This document shows positions 9,554 through 19,572 of a stretch of DNA of 64,000 bases, piece by piece. Where the stretch lies: the NCBI RefSeq assembly GCF_000317125.1, contig NC_019695.1, forward strand, positions 5,630,336 through 5,694,335, in the 5' to 3' direction. Each line of letters starts with the position of its first letter. The first letter of the stretch is position 1. The notes under the pieces were generated by a model that saw nothing but the letters and a program-made list of their open reading frames with translations, did not search any database and had not been told where the DNA came from. The stretch comes from Chroococcidiopsis thermalis PCC 7203. Lineage in GTDB: Bacteria; Cyanobacteriota; Cyanobacteriia; Cyanobacteriales; Chroococcidiopsidaceae. The position numbers and the translations under genes were made by a program.

Positions 9554-9595
9554 AATCGGGATAGGAAATTAGCTAATTTCCTATCCCGATTTTTT
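9554..9595 (+). terminator. Rho-independent terminator after the GlsB-like gene
   Basis: A perfect 18-bp inverted repeat (arm AATCGGGATAGGAAATTA) with a 2-nt centre is followed by a run of six T. It lies 41 bp after the stop codon. Confidence 0.9.
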
Positions 9596-9706
9596 GATTA
9601 AATATTCGATATACAGCTCTGAATCCAAACAGGCAAAAATTTCTCTATAACTTCTTGTTCTAGAACCGATCTTTAAATAAGAGTCATGTCAGATTGTCAG
9701 TCAAAC

Positions 9707-9949
9707 TTAATCCGAACTCACTTCTCGAATTTGTAAAGCATTACCCATCCACTCAGCACCGTGAAGCTGAAATTTTGCTATTTCTTCTTGAGGTTTTGCA
9801 GTCATTTGAACGAAGGCAAATCCTAACCCTTCACCTGTACTCCAGTGAGTCGGATAAAAAATATGTTTGATAGAACCATAATTGCCAAAGAGGTCTAAAA
9901 TATCTGTTTGTGCTACTTGGTGCGGTAAGTTATTAACGAACAGGGTCAT
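9707..9949 (-). CDS. RNA-binding protein with a single RRM domain
   Basis: An 80-residue protein consisting of one RNA recognition motif, like cyanobacterial Rbp proteins. RNP2 is LFVNNL (residues 3-8) and RNP1 is GLGFAFVQM (residues 41-49), with the aromatic residues that stack on RNA. It lacks the Gly-rich C-terminal tail of the cold-induced Rbp type, so it resembles the shorter, non-cold class. It should bind single-stranded RNA in the cytoplasm; targets are unknown. No operon partner. Confidence 0.92.
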   Translation of the reverse strand: MTLFVNNLPHQVAQTDILDLFGNYGSIKHIFYPTHWSTGEGLGFAFVQMTAKPQEEIAKFQLHGAEWMGNALQIREVSSD

Positions 9950-10078
9950 AAAAACACTCCTCTATCGATTCATGGCAATGCCTGGACTCTAGTATTCCCA
10001 AAATTTCATCAAAAATTTGGCTCGATAGATCGGCTTCGTTCGGAGATCCTCCAACACCCTTCAGGACTTACGCAGTCG

Positions 10079-10146
10079 ATCCCCCAAACCCCCTTAAAAA
10101 GGGGGCTTAAAGTCCCCCCTTAAAAAGGGGGGAACCAGGGGGGATC
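10079..10146. repeat. CCCCTTAAAAAGGGG double hairpin element
   Basis: Two successive CCCCCTTAAAAAGGGGG-type palindromes sit between outer GATCCCCC and GGGGGATC arms. A shorter copy interrupts the DUF429 gene at 30597. Confidence 0.85.
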
Positions 10147-10215
10147 GAGATCTCAGACTTTCTTGTGCGTAACTCCTGACCCTTTTTAGGCAGCTAAGCA
10201 AAATTGGGACGTGAG

Positions 10216-10368
10216 ATGATGTCTAATTTGCGGCTTCTACCTATTGTTGCTGTGACAGTTTTGATTGTTACCGCTTGCGAGTCAGTAGTATTTATTTTTT
10301 TTGTATATTTAATAACAATTAACTCAGAATTAATAATTGACAGCACATCTACTACGTTAGATTCATGA
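10216..10368 (+). CDS. Possible short lipoprotein or lipoprotein remnant
   Basis: An unlisted 50-codon ORF starts ATGATG. Residues 3-21 read as a lipoprotein signal with lipobox VTAC, after which the sequence becomes AT-rich and low in information before a TGA. Such a leader without a mature domain suggests a decayed lipoprotein gene, or chance. Weak GTGAG lies upstream. Confidence 0.25.
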   Translation: MMSNLRLLPIVAVTVLIVTACESVVFIFFVYLITINSELIIDSTSTTLDS

Positions 10369-10437
10369 CTTCTGGCAACGTATTACGGGAAGATAATACA
10401 AATTTAGCTTTTTCGTAAAATTTATTAAGATTGCTAA

Positions 10438-11400
10438 ATGAACCTCAAACGCTTATCTCAGTTTGGCTCTCCGATTTTAGGTTTACTCTTATTTGGAGTA
10501 TCGTTGTGGGCGATCGCAACTCAATTGCGAGAGTTCGACTATCGAGATATTTTTCGCAGCTTGGCAGAAATTCCCAAAAGTTACATAGTCCTTGCACTGA
10601 TTTGCACTGCGCTGAACTACTTGATGCTGACGGGGTATGATGCTTTAGCAATGCGATACATTCGCCGTTCCATACCTTTTCGGAAAGTGGCACTGACGGC
10701 GATTATTAGTCAGGCAATTACCAATACTGCCGGATTAGAACTCTTAACTGGCAGCGCGATCCGCTACCGATTTTATTCGGCTTGGGGGCTATCGACTCTA
10801 GAAATTGCGAAAGTGATTACTTTCTGTCACGTTAGCTTTTGGCTGGGTTTTTTTGCGGTAGCTGGCTTGGTGTTGATCGGCGAACCTGTATCTGTCCCCT
10901 CTTTACTCCGCATTCCCTCAAACTCTTTATTTCCGCTTGGTACGATATTTTTATTTTTAGTTGCAGGATATTTATTGTGGAATACTTGGAGTCACAAGCC
11001 GATGAAACTCGGCAAGTGGGGAATTCCGCGCCTTCCTGGTAAGCTTTCACTATTTCAAACAGCGATCGCGATCCTCGACTGGGCAATTGCAGGGGGCGTT
11101 CTTTACGTTCTGCTATTAGCTAACGCTCCCCTATCGTATCCAAGTTTTTTCGGGATCTACATCTTAGGACAGTTGGCAGGAGTTATTAGCAATGTCCCTG
11201 GTGGATTAGGCGTGTTTGAAACGGTACTCTTGCTGTCGCTATCAGCGCAAATTCCATCAGCCGAACTATTTGGGGCGTTATTAGCATATCGAGGCATTTA
11301 CTACTTTTTACCTTTGATTGTGGCGATCGTACTGCTGGGGATTTATGAACTGCGGCAGCGATTCGAGAAAACAGAGTTTTCTCCGCGCAATCGTACCTAA
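10438..11400 (+). CDS. YbhN/UPF0104-like integral membrane protein
   Basis: A 320-residue polytopic protein of the lysylphosphatidylglycerol synthase transmembrane/UPF0104 (YbhN) family. About eight hydrophobic segments are visible, with the family motifs NTAGLELLTGSAIRYRFY and SNVPGGLGVFETVLL. This domain is the flippase-like half of MprF; stand-alone members are thought to move lipids or to modulate envelope lipids. The aminoacyltransferase half of MprF is absent. It lies 137 bp before the rhomboid gene on the same strand, so a loose operon is possible. Confidence 0.82.
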   Translation: MNLKRLSQFGSPILGLLLFGVSLWAIATQLREFDYRDIFRSLAEIPKSYIVLALICTALNYLMLTGYDALAMRYIRRSIPFRKVALTAIISQAITNTAGLELLTGSAIRYRFYSAWGLSTLEIAKVITFCHVSFWLGFFAVAGLVLIGEPVSVPSLLRIPSNSLFPLGTIFLFLVAGYLLWNTWSHKPMKLGKWGIPRLPGKLSLFQTAIAILDWAIAGGVLYVLLLANAPLSYPSFFGIYILGQLAGVISNVPGGLGVFETVLLLSLSAQIPSAELFGALLAYRGIYYFLPLIVAIVLLGIYELRQRFEKTEFSPRNRT

Positions 11401-11537
11401 ACTTTCTGAACTCATTTTAAAATACAAGCACAGCCACAGATATTGTTGTATTTGCTGCCTGAGTCAGTGCAAATTATGCTTGAGCGAAGAAGTTTTGAGT
11501 GTGGGGGAGGCTGCTACCAACTTCGTAACTATGAACT

Positions 11538-12125
11538 ATGAGTAAACAAGAATCTGGAGCGATCGCGCGGGAAATTCAAACCCAAATTTTAGTGTTGGGT
11601 GGACTCGCCGCCCTGATGTGGATTACCGAATTTATAGATATCTTCTTTTTTAGAGGTAGATTAGACGCTTTTGGTATTCGTCCCCACAGTTTTATCGGCT
11701 TGCGGGGCATTTTCTTAGCTCCTTTTTTACACGGTGGATTGGGGCATTTGATTGCGAATACAATTCCCTTTCTAACTCTAGGCTGGTTAGTGATGTTGCG
11801 GGAAACCAGCGATTTTTTTGTCGTTAGCATCATTACCATGTTCGTCAGCGGATTGGGTGTATGGCTGACTGGTTCGCCTTATTCAATTCACGTTGGCGCG
11901 AGTGGAGTTATTTTTGGTTATTTTGGGTTTTTACTCCTACGCGGCTATTTTGAACGGAGTTTTGCGGCGATCTTATTTTCTCTTGTTGTGGGCTTCCTTT
12001 ACGGCGGGATGATTTGGGGAGTTTTACCGATACAATATGGTATTTCCTGGCAAGGGCATTTATTTGGATTTATTGGGGGTGCGATCGCGGCTCGTTTACT
12101 AGCTAAACCAAAAAAGAGGTATTGA
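11538..12125 (+). CDS. Rhomboid family intramembrane serine protease
   Basis: A 195-residue rhomboid with six membrane segments. The catalytic serine sits in HVGASGVIFGY (near residue 116) and the partner histidine in WQGHLFGFIGG near the C-terminus; the N-terminal HGGLGHLIANTIPF supplies the conserved His/Asn of the oxyanion region. It should cleave transmembrane substrates within the plasma or thylakoid membrane; substrates are unknown. Its last 23 bp overlap, on the opposite strand, the readthrough end of a GNAT fragment. Confidence 0.9.
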   Translation: MSKQESGAIAREIQTQILVLGGLAALMWITEFIDIFFFRGRLDAFGIRPHSFIGLRGIFLAPFLHGGLGHLIANTIPFLTLGWLVMLRETSDFFVVSIITMFVSGLGVWLTGSPYSIHVGASGVIFGYFGFLLLRGYFERSFAAILFSLVVGFLYGGMIWGVLPIQYGISWQGHLFGFIGGAIAARLLAKPKKRY

Positions 12126-12402
12126 TAGTAGGGGCGCACAGCCGTGCGCCCTCAAGAGATCTAAAATTTTTGCTATCTTTGGACTCTATAGTAAAGGTGT
12201 ATGCTTCGCCATTTTCCCAAGATATAATGCTGCGCTGATATGGCTCAACTAATTCTTCTTCCTTTGTAGGTGGTTCCCACAAGATACCATCATTGAAACC
12301 CTGATATTGAGTAGCAGAAAATGTGTGTGGAATATCTTCTAGAGAAACACATCTGAGCCTACATCTTTGTGTTTCAATAATGTAGCTTTGAGAAATTTTC
12401 AT
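12103..12402 (-). pseudogene. Truncated GNAT (RimJ-type) acetyltransferase fragment
   Basis: An ATG at 12402 opens about 82 residues that look like the N-terminal half of a RimJ/RimL-type acetyltransferase (ETQRCRLRCVSLEDI, then GFNDGILWEPP and ENGEAYTFTIE). The acetyl-CoA binding half is missing. The homology ends where a GGGGCGCAC repeat begins (12151), and the frame then runs through the repeat and the rhomboid 3' end. The fragment starts 7 bp after the stop codon of the lipoprotein gene upstream, so it was probably the second gene of that transcript. Confidence 0.65.
12128..12151. repeat. GGGGCGCAC repeat, partial copy
   Basis: A copy of the GTAGGGGCGCAC...GTGCGCCC palindrome whose right end is shortened. 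It lies exactly where the GNAT homology stops. Confidence 0.85.
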
Positions 12403-12409
12403 TCTATTG

Positions 12410-14359
12410 CTAATTGCGATCGCCCATACTTTCAGGTACACCAACAGACGGAACCAACTCCGCATCACCTGAATTTTTAGTGTCAGGAATTGGCTGTTCG
12501 CTTGGTTCTGTAATTTCTGGTAATGCAGGTGTCACATTAGGAGATGGCGTAACTTGAGGACGACGAAAACGATTGAAGTAACCACCAAATTTTTGACCAA
12601 TTGGATTTTGAGTCTTTGGTGTTTCTGGCGCAATTGGTTTTGGTTCTACTGGTGTTGTTAACTCTGGTGCAGTTTCTTGAGTAGTTGTTTCCTCTTCAAG
12701 AGTATTTAACTCGGATGTGGGTGATTCTTCCACTTCAGGCAAAGTGGGTGATGGTGTAGCAGTTGGTGGACGACGAAAACGATTGAAATAACCACCAAAA
12801 CGTTGAGAGTCGGGAGTCGGTAGGGGCGCACTGCTGTGCGCCCGTACTGGGGAGTCGGGAGTCGCTGGAGTCGGTGCGACTGGTGGCGTAATTTCTACTG
12901 CTGGTACTTCTGGGGCAATTTCTGGTAATGGTTCCGTTGCTTCAGGAGTCGTTAATTCTGGTGCAGGTGCTTCTACTTCTGGCGTTGGAGATGGTGCGAC
13001 AACTGGAGAACGGCGGAAGCGGTTGAAAAATCCTTTCGGTTGTTCTTCCTCTAGTTTTTTTGGTGCTGCTTCGGGTTTCTCTTCTGGTTCTACAGCAGAT
13101 TCTACTTCCGGCGAAATTTCTGGCTGTGGTTCTACAGCAGGTGGAGTTAACTCCGGTGCAGGAGATTCTTTGACTTCCGGTACAGTTGGGGATGGTGTAG
13201 CCGCAGAAGGACGACGGAAGCGATTGAAAAATCCTTTCGGTTCTTCTACCTTGGCTGGAGGTATCGGGGTTGGTTCTTTAGTTTCAGTTTCTGGAGTTTC
13301 AATCTTTGTTTCGGCAGGCTTTTCTTTCGTTTCGGTTGGTATTTCTTCTTCTGGTTGCGGTGGAGTAGTCTCTTCTATCGCTGGTGGTAAGGGTGCAGGC
13401 GCTGCTTCTACTTCACCCTTATAGTCAGGATCGACAATACCACGGGCGGCGGCGGCGGATAGTTCACCCCTTACCAGTTTTGAGAGAGTGTCTTGGCTAT
13501 TCGGATCGTAGGAAATGACGCGGACGGTGTTATTAAATACATTTTTGACTGGGTTGCCTTGTTCGTCGAGAAATTCGAGTTGTACCCAGTTCTTGCCCTT
13601 GTTAAAACCCGAAAGATAAATCGGTTCCCAGCGATCGATGATAAAACTCTTGCCGTTAATCGTACAACGGATACGCCAGTCGGGAACTTCGTCTTGAGGA
13701 TCGGCTTGGGCAGCGAGGTGTAGAGGGGCATTGGTAAGGTAAAAGTCGAGTAGGATTGGTTCTGCCCCGTAGCTACCTTTAGGACGACTGTAGGTTAATA
13801 ATGGCTGGCTAGAGTTGGGGTTGTTGTCGTCGGTTTTGGTAAAAACGTGAAATGTAGTTTGGGCGTATGCACCCTCGTTCTTAAAACTTTCGTGCCAAGG
13901 GCGAGAAGCGAAGACGCGCAGGGTGTGAGTCCCTGGGGATAGGTTGGATAGAACAAAAGGTTTTTGCACGTCGTAGACGGCTTCGTAGGGCTGGTTATCG
14001 AGAATAACGTGAAGATGGGGTCCTAAGCCTAAATCTGAATTTTGAAAAATGGGTAGGTCTTGAACTTGAAAGCGGGCTGATACCGTATCGTCTTGCAGCA
14101 CCTCATCGGGCTGGGGAGACAAGATTTTCACTTGCGGCTGACGAAATTCCAAGGCTTGACGCAGTTGCAGAATAGCTTCCGGCGGGGCGACTTCGGTAAT
14201 GTTACCTGCAAGTTGGACGGGGCTACGGGCGTTTGGGGGAGTAGCGGCACGTAAAGTATCCGAACTGCCACAACTTACCAAACCTAAGCTCAAACATGCT
14301 GCGGCTAGAACTGCGATCGCAGCCTTAGCCATTTTTCGTAGTTTTGCGATCGCCACCAC
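12410..14359 (-). CDS. Large proline-rich lipoprotein with NRFRR repeats
   Basis: A 649-residue exported protein of unknown function. Residues 1-30 form a lipoprotein signal ending in LVSC (Cys30). Residues about 60-300 are a globular part with beta-rich segments (LGPHLHVILDNQPYEAVYDV, then SPGTHTLRVFASRPWHESF). The remainder is Pro/Glu/Thr-rich and holds four copies of a GFFNRFRR/GYFNRFRRP motif, each followed by a TPSPT...E spacer. These may be repeated binding peptides on an extended stalk. Residues about 498-517 (SPVRAHSSAPLPTPDS) are encoded by an inserted GGGGCGCAC repeat flanked by GGGAGTC units. The gene is followed closely by the GNAT fragment. I recognise no named family for the stalk. 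Confidence 0.8.
   Translation of the reverse strand: MVAIAKLRKMAKAAIAVLAAACLSLGLVSCGSSDTLRAATPPNARSPVQLAGNITEVAPPEAILQLRQALEFRQPQVKILSPQPDEVLQDDTVSARFQVQDLPIFQNSDLGLGPHLHVILDNQPYEAVYDVQKPFVLSNLSPGTHTLRVFASRPWHESFKNEGAYAQTTFHVFTKTDDNNPNSSQPLLTYSRPKGSYGAEPILLDFYLTNAPLHLAAQADPQDEVPDWRIRCTINGKSFIIDRWEPIYLSGFNKGKNWVQLEFLDEQGNPVKNVFNNTVRVISYDPNSQDTLSKLVRGELSAAAARGIVDPDYKGEVEAAPAPLPPAIEETTPPQPEEEIPTETKEKPAETKIETPETETKEPTPIPPAKVEEPKGFFNRFRRPSAATPSPTVPEVKESPAPELTPPAVEPQPEISPEVESAVEPEEKPEAAPKKLEEEQPKGFFNRFRRSPVVAPSPTPEVEAPAPELTTPEATEPLPEIAPEVPAVEITPPVAPTPATPDSPVRAHSSAPLPTPDSQRFGGYFNRFRRPPTATPSPTLPEVEESPTSELNTLEEETTTQETAPELTTPVEPKPIAPETPKTQNPIGQKFGGYFNRFRRPQVTPSPNVTPALPEITEPSEQPIPDTKNSGDAELVPSVGVPESMGDRN
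12807..12864. repeat. Palindromic repeat plus GGGAGTC units inside the lipoprotein gene
   Basis: A GTAGGGGCGCAC...GTGCGCCCGTAC palindrome (12820-12847) lies between GAGTCGGGAGTCG direct repeats, in frame within the coding sequence. Confidence 0.85.
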
Positions 14360-14487
14360 CCCGAATGCTCCTCATACTCGAAATTTACTATCACCCTCAA
14401 TCTAAATTTTAAGGGTTTGGGGTCGATCGCCTGAAATGATTTACAGATTGTGCCAGATGACCGAGAAGGAGTCAGGAGCCAGAAGTC

Positions 14488-14550
14488 GTAGGAGCGGGTT
14501 CACTAAATCTCTCTGACTCCGACAAGTATTTCGGGTGAACCCGCCCGTAC
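14488..14550. repeat. GCGGGTTCACC inverted repeat element
   Basis: An intergenic copy of the element found inside oplAH (5459) and at 36461. Arms: GTAGGAGCGGGTTCAC and GTGAACCCGCCCGTAC. Confidence 0.85.
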
Positions 14551-14842
14551 AGGAATTGCTGAGTCAGAAGTCAGAATTTCTTATTGTTTCCTTATCATGG
14601 CTAATTTTTAGCGATCCGAGGGTATTAACGGTCACATGTGACTTATACATTCTTTACAACTATAGCTACTCAGAAACTTCTGTCTCAAGATATAACTCCT
14701 GGCTCCTGACTCCTGACTTCCGGCTCCTTTCTTCATAAGTGTTGCAAATTATTTAGCTTTGTAAATTATATAAATAACCCCCTTGACTTTTTTCACAGTC
14801 ATGGAAAGTTGGACACCTGAACCTGCTTAATGTTGAGCAATT

Positions 14843-14871
14843 TTGAATTATTGTTAACAAACGCCTAAGAT
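14843..14871 (+). promoter_or_regulatory. Candidate psaA promoter
   Basis: TTGAAT (14843-14848) and TAAGAT (14866-14871) are spaced by exactly 17 bp, placing a start site near 14878, about 158 nt before psaA. This is a sequence match only; cyanobacterial psaA promoters usually also carry RpaB sites, which I could not identify with confidence. Confidence 0.4.
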
Positions 14872-15035
14872 GAAGACAACCGAGATTTTATAATTCATCA
14901 GAAAGCAGTTTCACGATCGGTCTTCTTGTCTACCTGATGGATGTCATAAAGCAGACAAAATGGTTGGCTTCTTCAAAGAAAATCGATTTGTGAATTAAAC
15001 CACTCCTGTTTCCTTGTCAAGAGAGGAGAGTCTAA

Positions 15036-17294
15036 ATGACGATCAGTCCTCCGGAGCGAGAGGAAAAGAAAGCAAGAGTTGTCGTCGATAACGATCCGGT
15101 TCCAACTTCATTTGAGTTGTGGTCAAAACCAGGACACTTCGATCGCACCTTGTCTAGAGGTCCCAAAACCACAACCTGGATTTGGAACCTGCACGCCCTC
15201 GCACACGATTTCGATACGCATACCAGCGACCTAGAAGATATTTCCCGTAAAATCTTCGCCGCTCACTTCGGTCACTTAGCGGTGATCTTCATCTGGTTGA
15301 GCGGGATGTATTTTCATGGCGCTCGTTTTTCAAACTATGAAGCTTGGCTAGCCGATCCGCTGGGCGTGAAGCCTAGCGCTCAGGTCGTCTGGTCTGTTGT
15401 TGGTCAAGACATTTTAAATGCTGATGTCGGTGGTGGCTTCCACGGCATTCAGATTACATCTGGGTTTTTCCAAATTTGGCGTGGTGCTGGCATCACGAAC
15501 ACGTTCCAACTCTATTGCACTGCCATTGGCGGTTTAGTCATGGCGGCGCTAATGCTGTTTGCTGGTTGGTTCCACTACCACAAACGCGCTCCTAAGTTGG
15601 AATGGTTCCAGAATGTCGAGTCAATGCTGAACCACCACCTAGCAGGATTGTTAGGTCTAGGTAGCTTGGCATGGGCGGGACACCAGATCCACGTATCTTT
15701 GCCAATTAACAAGCTGTTGGATGCTGGGGTAGCGCCAAAGGATATTCCTTTACCGCAAGAATTTATCCTCAACTCCAATTTGATGACTGAGTTGTATCCC
15801 AGTTTTGCTCAAGGTTTAACACCCTTCTGGACGTTGAACTGGGGCGCGTATGCTGACTTCCTCACCTTCAAGGGCGGGCTTAATCCCGTGACTGGCGGAC
15901 TGTGGTTGACAGATCAAGCGCACCATCACTTGGCGATCGCCGTATTGTTCATCATTGCCGGACACATGTACCGGACGAACTGGGGCATCGGTCACAGCTT
16001 GAAGGAAATTCTGGAAAATCACAAAGGACCCTTCACCGGAGACGGTCATAGAGGTCTGTTTGAAAACATGACCACTTCCTGGCACGCTCAGTTGGGAACC
16101 AACTTAGCCATGCTGGGTTCGCTGACGATTATCGTGGCGCATCACATGTACGCGATGCCTCCGTATCCGTACTTGGCAACCGACTACGCCACCCAGCTGT
16201 CCATTTTCACGCACCACATGTGGATTGGCGCTTTCTGTATCGTCGGTGGTGCGGCTCACGCCACCATTTTCATGGTGCGGGATTACGATCCAGCCACGAA
16301 CATGAACAACGTTCTGGATCGAGTCCTTCGTCACCGCGACGCTATCATTTCTCACCTCAACTGGGTGTGCATGTTCTTGGGCTTCCATAGCTTCGGCTTG
16401 TACATCCATAACGACACGATGCAAGCGCTCGGTCGTCCCCAGGATATGTTCTCGGATACGGCGATTCAACTTCAGCCCGTATTCGCGCAGTGGGTGCAAA
16501 ACCTACACACCTTGGCTCCTGGTTCTACCGCTCCTAACGCCCTCGAACCCGTCAGCTATGCTTTCGGTGGCGGCGTGCTGGCTGTAGGTGGAAAAGTCGC
16601 CATGATGCCGATCGCGTTGGGTACGGCGGATTTCATGATCCACCACATCCACGCTTTCCAAATCCACGTTACTGTACTAATCCTGCTTAAGGGCTTCTTG
16701 TTTGCCCGTAACTCTCGCTTGATCCCAGACAAGGCTAACTTGGGCTTCCGCTTCCCTTGCGACGGTCCAGGACGCGGCGGTACTTGCCAAGTTTCTGGTT
16801 GGGATCACGTATTCTTAGGGTTGTTCTGGATGTTCAATACGATTTCGATCGCCGTCTACCACTTCAGCTGGAAGATGCAATCGGATGTGTGGGGCACGGT
16901 AGACCCAGACGGTACGATCAATCACATTACGGCAGGCAACTGGGCGTTGAGCGCCACTACGATCAACGGTTGGTTGCGTGACTTCCAGTGGGCGCAAGCC
17001 GCTCAGGTCATTCAGTCCTACGGTTCGGCACTGTCCGCTTACGGACTGCTGTTCTTGGGCGCTCACTTTGTCTGGGCATTTAGCTTAATGTTCTTGTTCA
17101 GCGGTCGCGGCTACTGGCAAGAACTGATCGAATCGATCGTTTGGGCGCACAACAAGTTAAAAGTCGCTCCCACCGTACAGCCTCGTGCTTTGAGTATCAT
17201 TCAAGGTCGAGCTGTGGGGGTAGCTCACTACCTCTTGGGTGCGATCGTCACGATCTGGGCGTTCTTCGAGGCGCGAATACTTTCAGTAGGTTAG
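15036..17294 (+). CDS. psaA: Photosystem I core protein PsaA (P700 apoprotein A1)
   Basis: PsaA of 752 residues, the A1 subunit of the photosystem I reaction-centre heterodimer in the thylakoid membrane. It binds P700, chlorophylls, phylloquinone and half of the Fx iron-sulfur cluster. Fx ligands Cys575 and Cys584 lie in [12 protein letters not shown]. Eleven membrane helices and many paired histidines (for example [20 protein letters not shown] and [12 protein letters not shown]) are present. ATG at 15036 follows GAGAGGAGAG by 7 bp. It is followed by psaB after 64 bp, the usual psaAB dicistron. Codon use is biased toward a highly expressed gene (many C-ending codons). Confidence 0.99.
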   Translation: MTISPPEREEKKARVVVDNDPVPTSFELWSKPGHFDRTLSRGPKTTTWIWNLHALAHDFDTHTSDLEDISRKIFAAHFGHLAVIFIWLSGMYFHGARFSNYEAWLADPLGVKPSAQVVWSVVGQDILNADVGGGFHGIQITSGFFQIWRGAGITNTFQLYCTAIGGLVMAALMLFAGWFHYHKRAPKLEWFQNVESMLNHHLAGLLGLGSLAWAGHQIHVSLPINKLLDAGVAPKDIPLPQEFILNSNLMTELYPSFAQGLTPFWTLNWGAYADFLTFKGGLNPVTGGLWLTDQAHHHLAIAVLFIIAGHMYRTNWGIGHSLKEILENHKGPFTGDGHRGLFENMTTSWHAQLGTNLAMLGSLTIIVAHHMYAMPPYPYLATDYATQLSIFTHHMWIGAFCIVGGAAHATIFMVRDYDPATNMNNVLDRVLRHRDAIISHLNWVCMFLGFHSFGLYIHNDTMQALGRPQDMFSDTAIQLQPVFAQWVQNLHTLAPGSTAPNALEPVSYAFGGGVLAVGGKVAMMPIALGTADFMIHHIHAFQIHVTVLILLKGFLFARNSRLIPDKANLGFRFPCDGPGRGGTCQVSGWDHVFLGLFWMFNTISIAVYHFSWKMQSDVWGTVDPDGTINHITAGNWALSATTINGWLRDFQWAQAAQVIQSYGSALSAYGLLFLGAHFVWAFSLMFLFSGRGYWQELIESIVWAHNKLKVAPTVQPRALSIIQGRAVGVAHYLLGAIVTIWAFFEARILSVG

Positions 17295-17358
17295 CATTCA
17301 GTCATCAGCAATTCTTATGGATTGCTGATGGCAATAGGTCAGAGGATTCACGTAACCT

Positions 17359-19572
17359 ATGGCAACAAAATTCCCTAAATTTAGCCAAGACCTAGCCCAG
17401 GACCCGACAACACGTCGGATTTGGTACGGCATCGCAACCGCTCACGACTTTGAAAGCCACGACGGGATGACTGAAGAGAATCTCTATCAGAAACTCTTCG
17501 CCACTCACTTCGGTCACTTGGCAATCATCTTCCTGTGGGCATCTAGCCTGCTGTTCCACGTCGCTTGGCAAGGCAACTTCGAGCAGTGGATTAAAGACCC
17601 ACTACACGTCCGTCCCATTGCCCATGCAATTTGGGACCCGCAATTCGGCAAAGCCGCAGTTGATGCTTTCACCCAAGGTGGTGCAAGCTATCCCGTTAAC
17701 ATTGCTTACTCTGGTGTTTACCACTGGTGGTACACCATTGGGATGCGGACAAATAACGACCTCTACATGGGTTCTGTCTTCCTGCTGCTGCTAGCGTCTC
17801 TCTTCCTGTTCGCTGGCTGGCTGCACCTGCAACCCAAGTTCCGCCCCAGTCTTTCCTGGTTCAAGAGCGCCGAGCCACGCCTCAACCACCACTTAGCTGG
17901 TCTGTTTGGCGTTAGCTCCTTAGCTTGGACTGGACACCTAGTTCACGTTGCGATCCCCGAATCTCGCGGACAGCACGTTGGTTGGAGTAACTTCCTCACC
18001 ACCCCACCTCATCCAGATGGGCTACAACCCTTCTTCTCTGGTAACTGGGGCGCTTATGCTGCTAACCCTGACACTGCCAATCACGTATTTGGCACGAGTC
18101 AAGGCGCAGGAACCGCAATTCTAACTTTCTTAGGTGGTTTCCATCCCCAAACCCAGTCCTTGTGGCTGACGGATATGGCACACCACCACCTGGCGATCGC
18201 TGTATTATTCATCGTCGCCGGACACATGTACCGTACCAACTTCGGTATCGGTCACAGCATCAAAGAAATGCTCAACGCCAAGAAATTCTTCGGCGCTAGC
18301 ACTGAAGGTCAGTTCAACCTGCCTCACCAAGGCTTGTACGACACGATCAACAACTCCCTGCACTTCCAGCTGTCTTTGGCACTGGCTGCACTGGGAACGA
18401 TTACATCCTTGGTCGCGCAGCACATGTACGCGATGCCTCCCTATGCATTCATCGGGCAGGACTTCACGACACAAGCAGCGCTGTATACCCATCACCAGTA
18501 CATTGCTTGTGCGTTGATGTTGGGTGCGTTTGCCCACGCTGCAATCTTCTGGGTACGCGACTACGACCCAGAGCAAAACAAAGGCAACGTTCTCGATCGC
18601 GTCTTGAAGCACAAAGAAGCGATTATCTCCCACTTGTCTTGGGTGTCTCTCTTCTTGGGCTTCCACACCTTGGGTCTATACGTCCACAACGACGTTGTAG
18701 TAGCCTTCGGTACTCCTGAAAAGCAAATCCTGATCGAACCAGTTTTCGCGCAGTTCATTCAGGGCGCTCACGGTAAAGTACTGTACGGCTTCGATACCCT
18801 GCTATCGAATCCCGATAGCGTTGCTTCCACCGCTGGCGCTGCATGGCTGCCTAACTGGTTGGATGCAATCAATAACGGCACGAACTCTCTATTCTTGACC
18901 ATCGGTCCTGGCGACTTCTTGGTACACCACGCTTTTGCTTTGGCGATCCACACAACCGTGTTGGTACTCGTTAAAGGCGCGTTGGATGCCCGTGGTTCCA
19001 AGCTGATGCCCGATAAGAAAGACTTCGGTTATGCCTTCCCTTGCGACGGTCCTGGTCGTGGCGGTACTTGCGACATCTCCGCTTGGGACTCCTTCTACCT
19101 AGCTGCTTTCTGGGTACTAAACACTGCTGGTTGGGTCACGTTCTACTGGCACTGGAAGCACTTAGGTATTTGGCAAGGCAACGTAGCTCAATTTAACGAG
19201 TCTTCGACATACTTGATGGGCTGGCTGCGCGATTACCTGTGGCTGTATTCAGCTCAGCTAATCAACGGCTACAACCCATATGGCATGAACAACCTGTCTG
19301 TCTGGGCTTGGATGTTCCTCCTCGGACACTTGATCTGGGCAACTGGTTTCATGTTCCTGATCTCTTGGCGCGGTTACTGGCAAGAATTGATCGAAACTTT
19401 GGTCTGGGCGCACGAGCGGACTCCTCTAGCGAACCTGATTCGCTGGAAAGACAAGCCCGTTGCTCTATCCATCGTTCAAGCTCGGATTGTTGGCTTGGGT
19501 CACTTCGCTGCTGGATACATCCTCACGTATGCTGCGTTCCTCATTGCCTCCACGGCTGGTAAGTTTGGCTAA
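17359..19572 (+). CDS. psaB: Photosystem I core protein PsaB (P700 apoprotein A2)
   Basis: PsaB of 737 residues, partner of PsaA in the photosystem I core. Fx ligands Cys562 and Cys571 lie in [12 protein letters not shown]. The N-terminus [20 protein letters not shown] and the helix motifs [20 protein letters not shown] and [12 protein letters not shown] are typical, and length is normal. It is co-transcribed with psaA, 64 bp upstream, and ends before a strong terminator at 19603. Regulation is expected from the psaA promoter by light-responsive factors, known for the family rather than seen here. Confidence 0.99.
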   Translation: MATKFPKFSQDLAQDPTTRRIWYGIATAHDFESHDGMTEENLYQKLFATHFGHLAIIFLWASSLLFHVAWQGNFEQWIKDPLHVRPIAHAIWDPQFGKAAVDAFTQGGASYPVNIAYSGVYHWWYTIGMRTNNDLYMGSVFLLLLASLFLFAGWLHLQPKFRPSLSWFKSAEPRLNHHLAGLFGVSSLAWTGHLVHVAIPESRGQHVGWSNFLTTPPHPDGLQPFFSGNWGAYAANPDTANHVFGTSQGAGTAILTFLGGFHPQTQSLWLTDMAHHHLAIAVLFIVAGHMYRTNFGIGHSIKEMLNAKKFFGASTEGQFNLPHQGLYDTINNSLHFQLSLALAALGTITSLVAQHMYAMPPYAFIGQDFTTQAALYTHHQYIACALMLGAFAHAAIFWVRDYDPEQNKGNVLDRVLKHKEAIISHLSWVSLFLGFHTLGLYVHNDVVVAFGTPEKQILIEPVFAQFIQGAHGKVLYGFDTLLSNPDSVASTAGAAWLPNWLDAINNGTNSLFLTIGPGDFLVHHAFALAIHTTVLVLVKGALDARGSKLMPDKKDFGYAFPCDGPGRGGTCDISAWDSFYLAAFWVLNTAGWVTFYWHWKHLGIWQGNVAQFNESSTYLMGWLRDYLWLYSAQLINGYNPYGMNNLSVWAWMFLLGHLIWATGFMFLISWRGYWQELIETLVWAHERTPLANLIRWKDKPVALSIVQARIVGLGHFAAGYILTYAAFLIASTAGKFG

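Larger units (their letters stand above)
9950..10437. other. Intergenic region with repeats and a short leader-like ORF
   Basis: This 488-bp gap holds the CCCTTAAAAAGGG repeat element (10079-10146) and a 50-codon ORF at 10216-10368. The rest is AT-rich and has no recognisable gene or RNA. Confidence 0.6.
14360..15035. other. psaA upstream region
   Basis: A 676-bp gap. The left half carries the dispersed GCGGGTTCACC element (14488-14550) flanked by GACTCCTGAC-type STRR units. The right half is AT-rich and holds the presumed psaA promoter and a long leader of about 160 nt. No ORF with coding character was seen. Confidence 0.6.

Noticed and set aside
13023-13424. Gly/Ser-rich antisense open frame in the lipoprotein gene
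   Set aside because: It is the reverse reading of the Pro/Glu-rich stalk; the minus-strand frame has a signal peptide and start.
16104-16499. Long antisense open frames within psaA and psaB
   Set aside because: They are shadows of highly biased codon use in the photosystem genes, with no independent signals.
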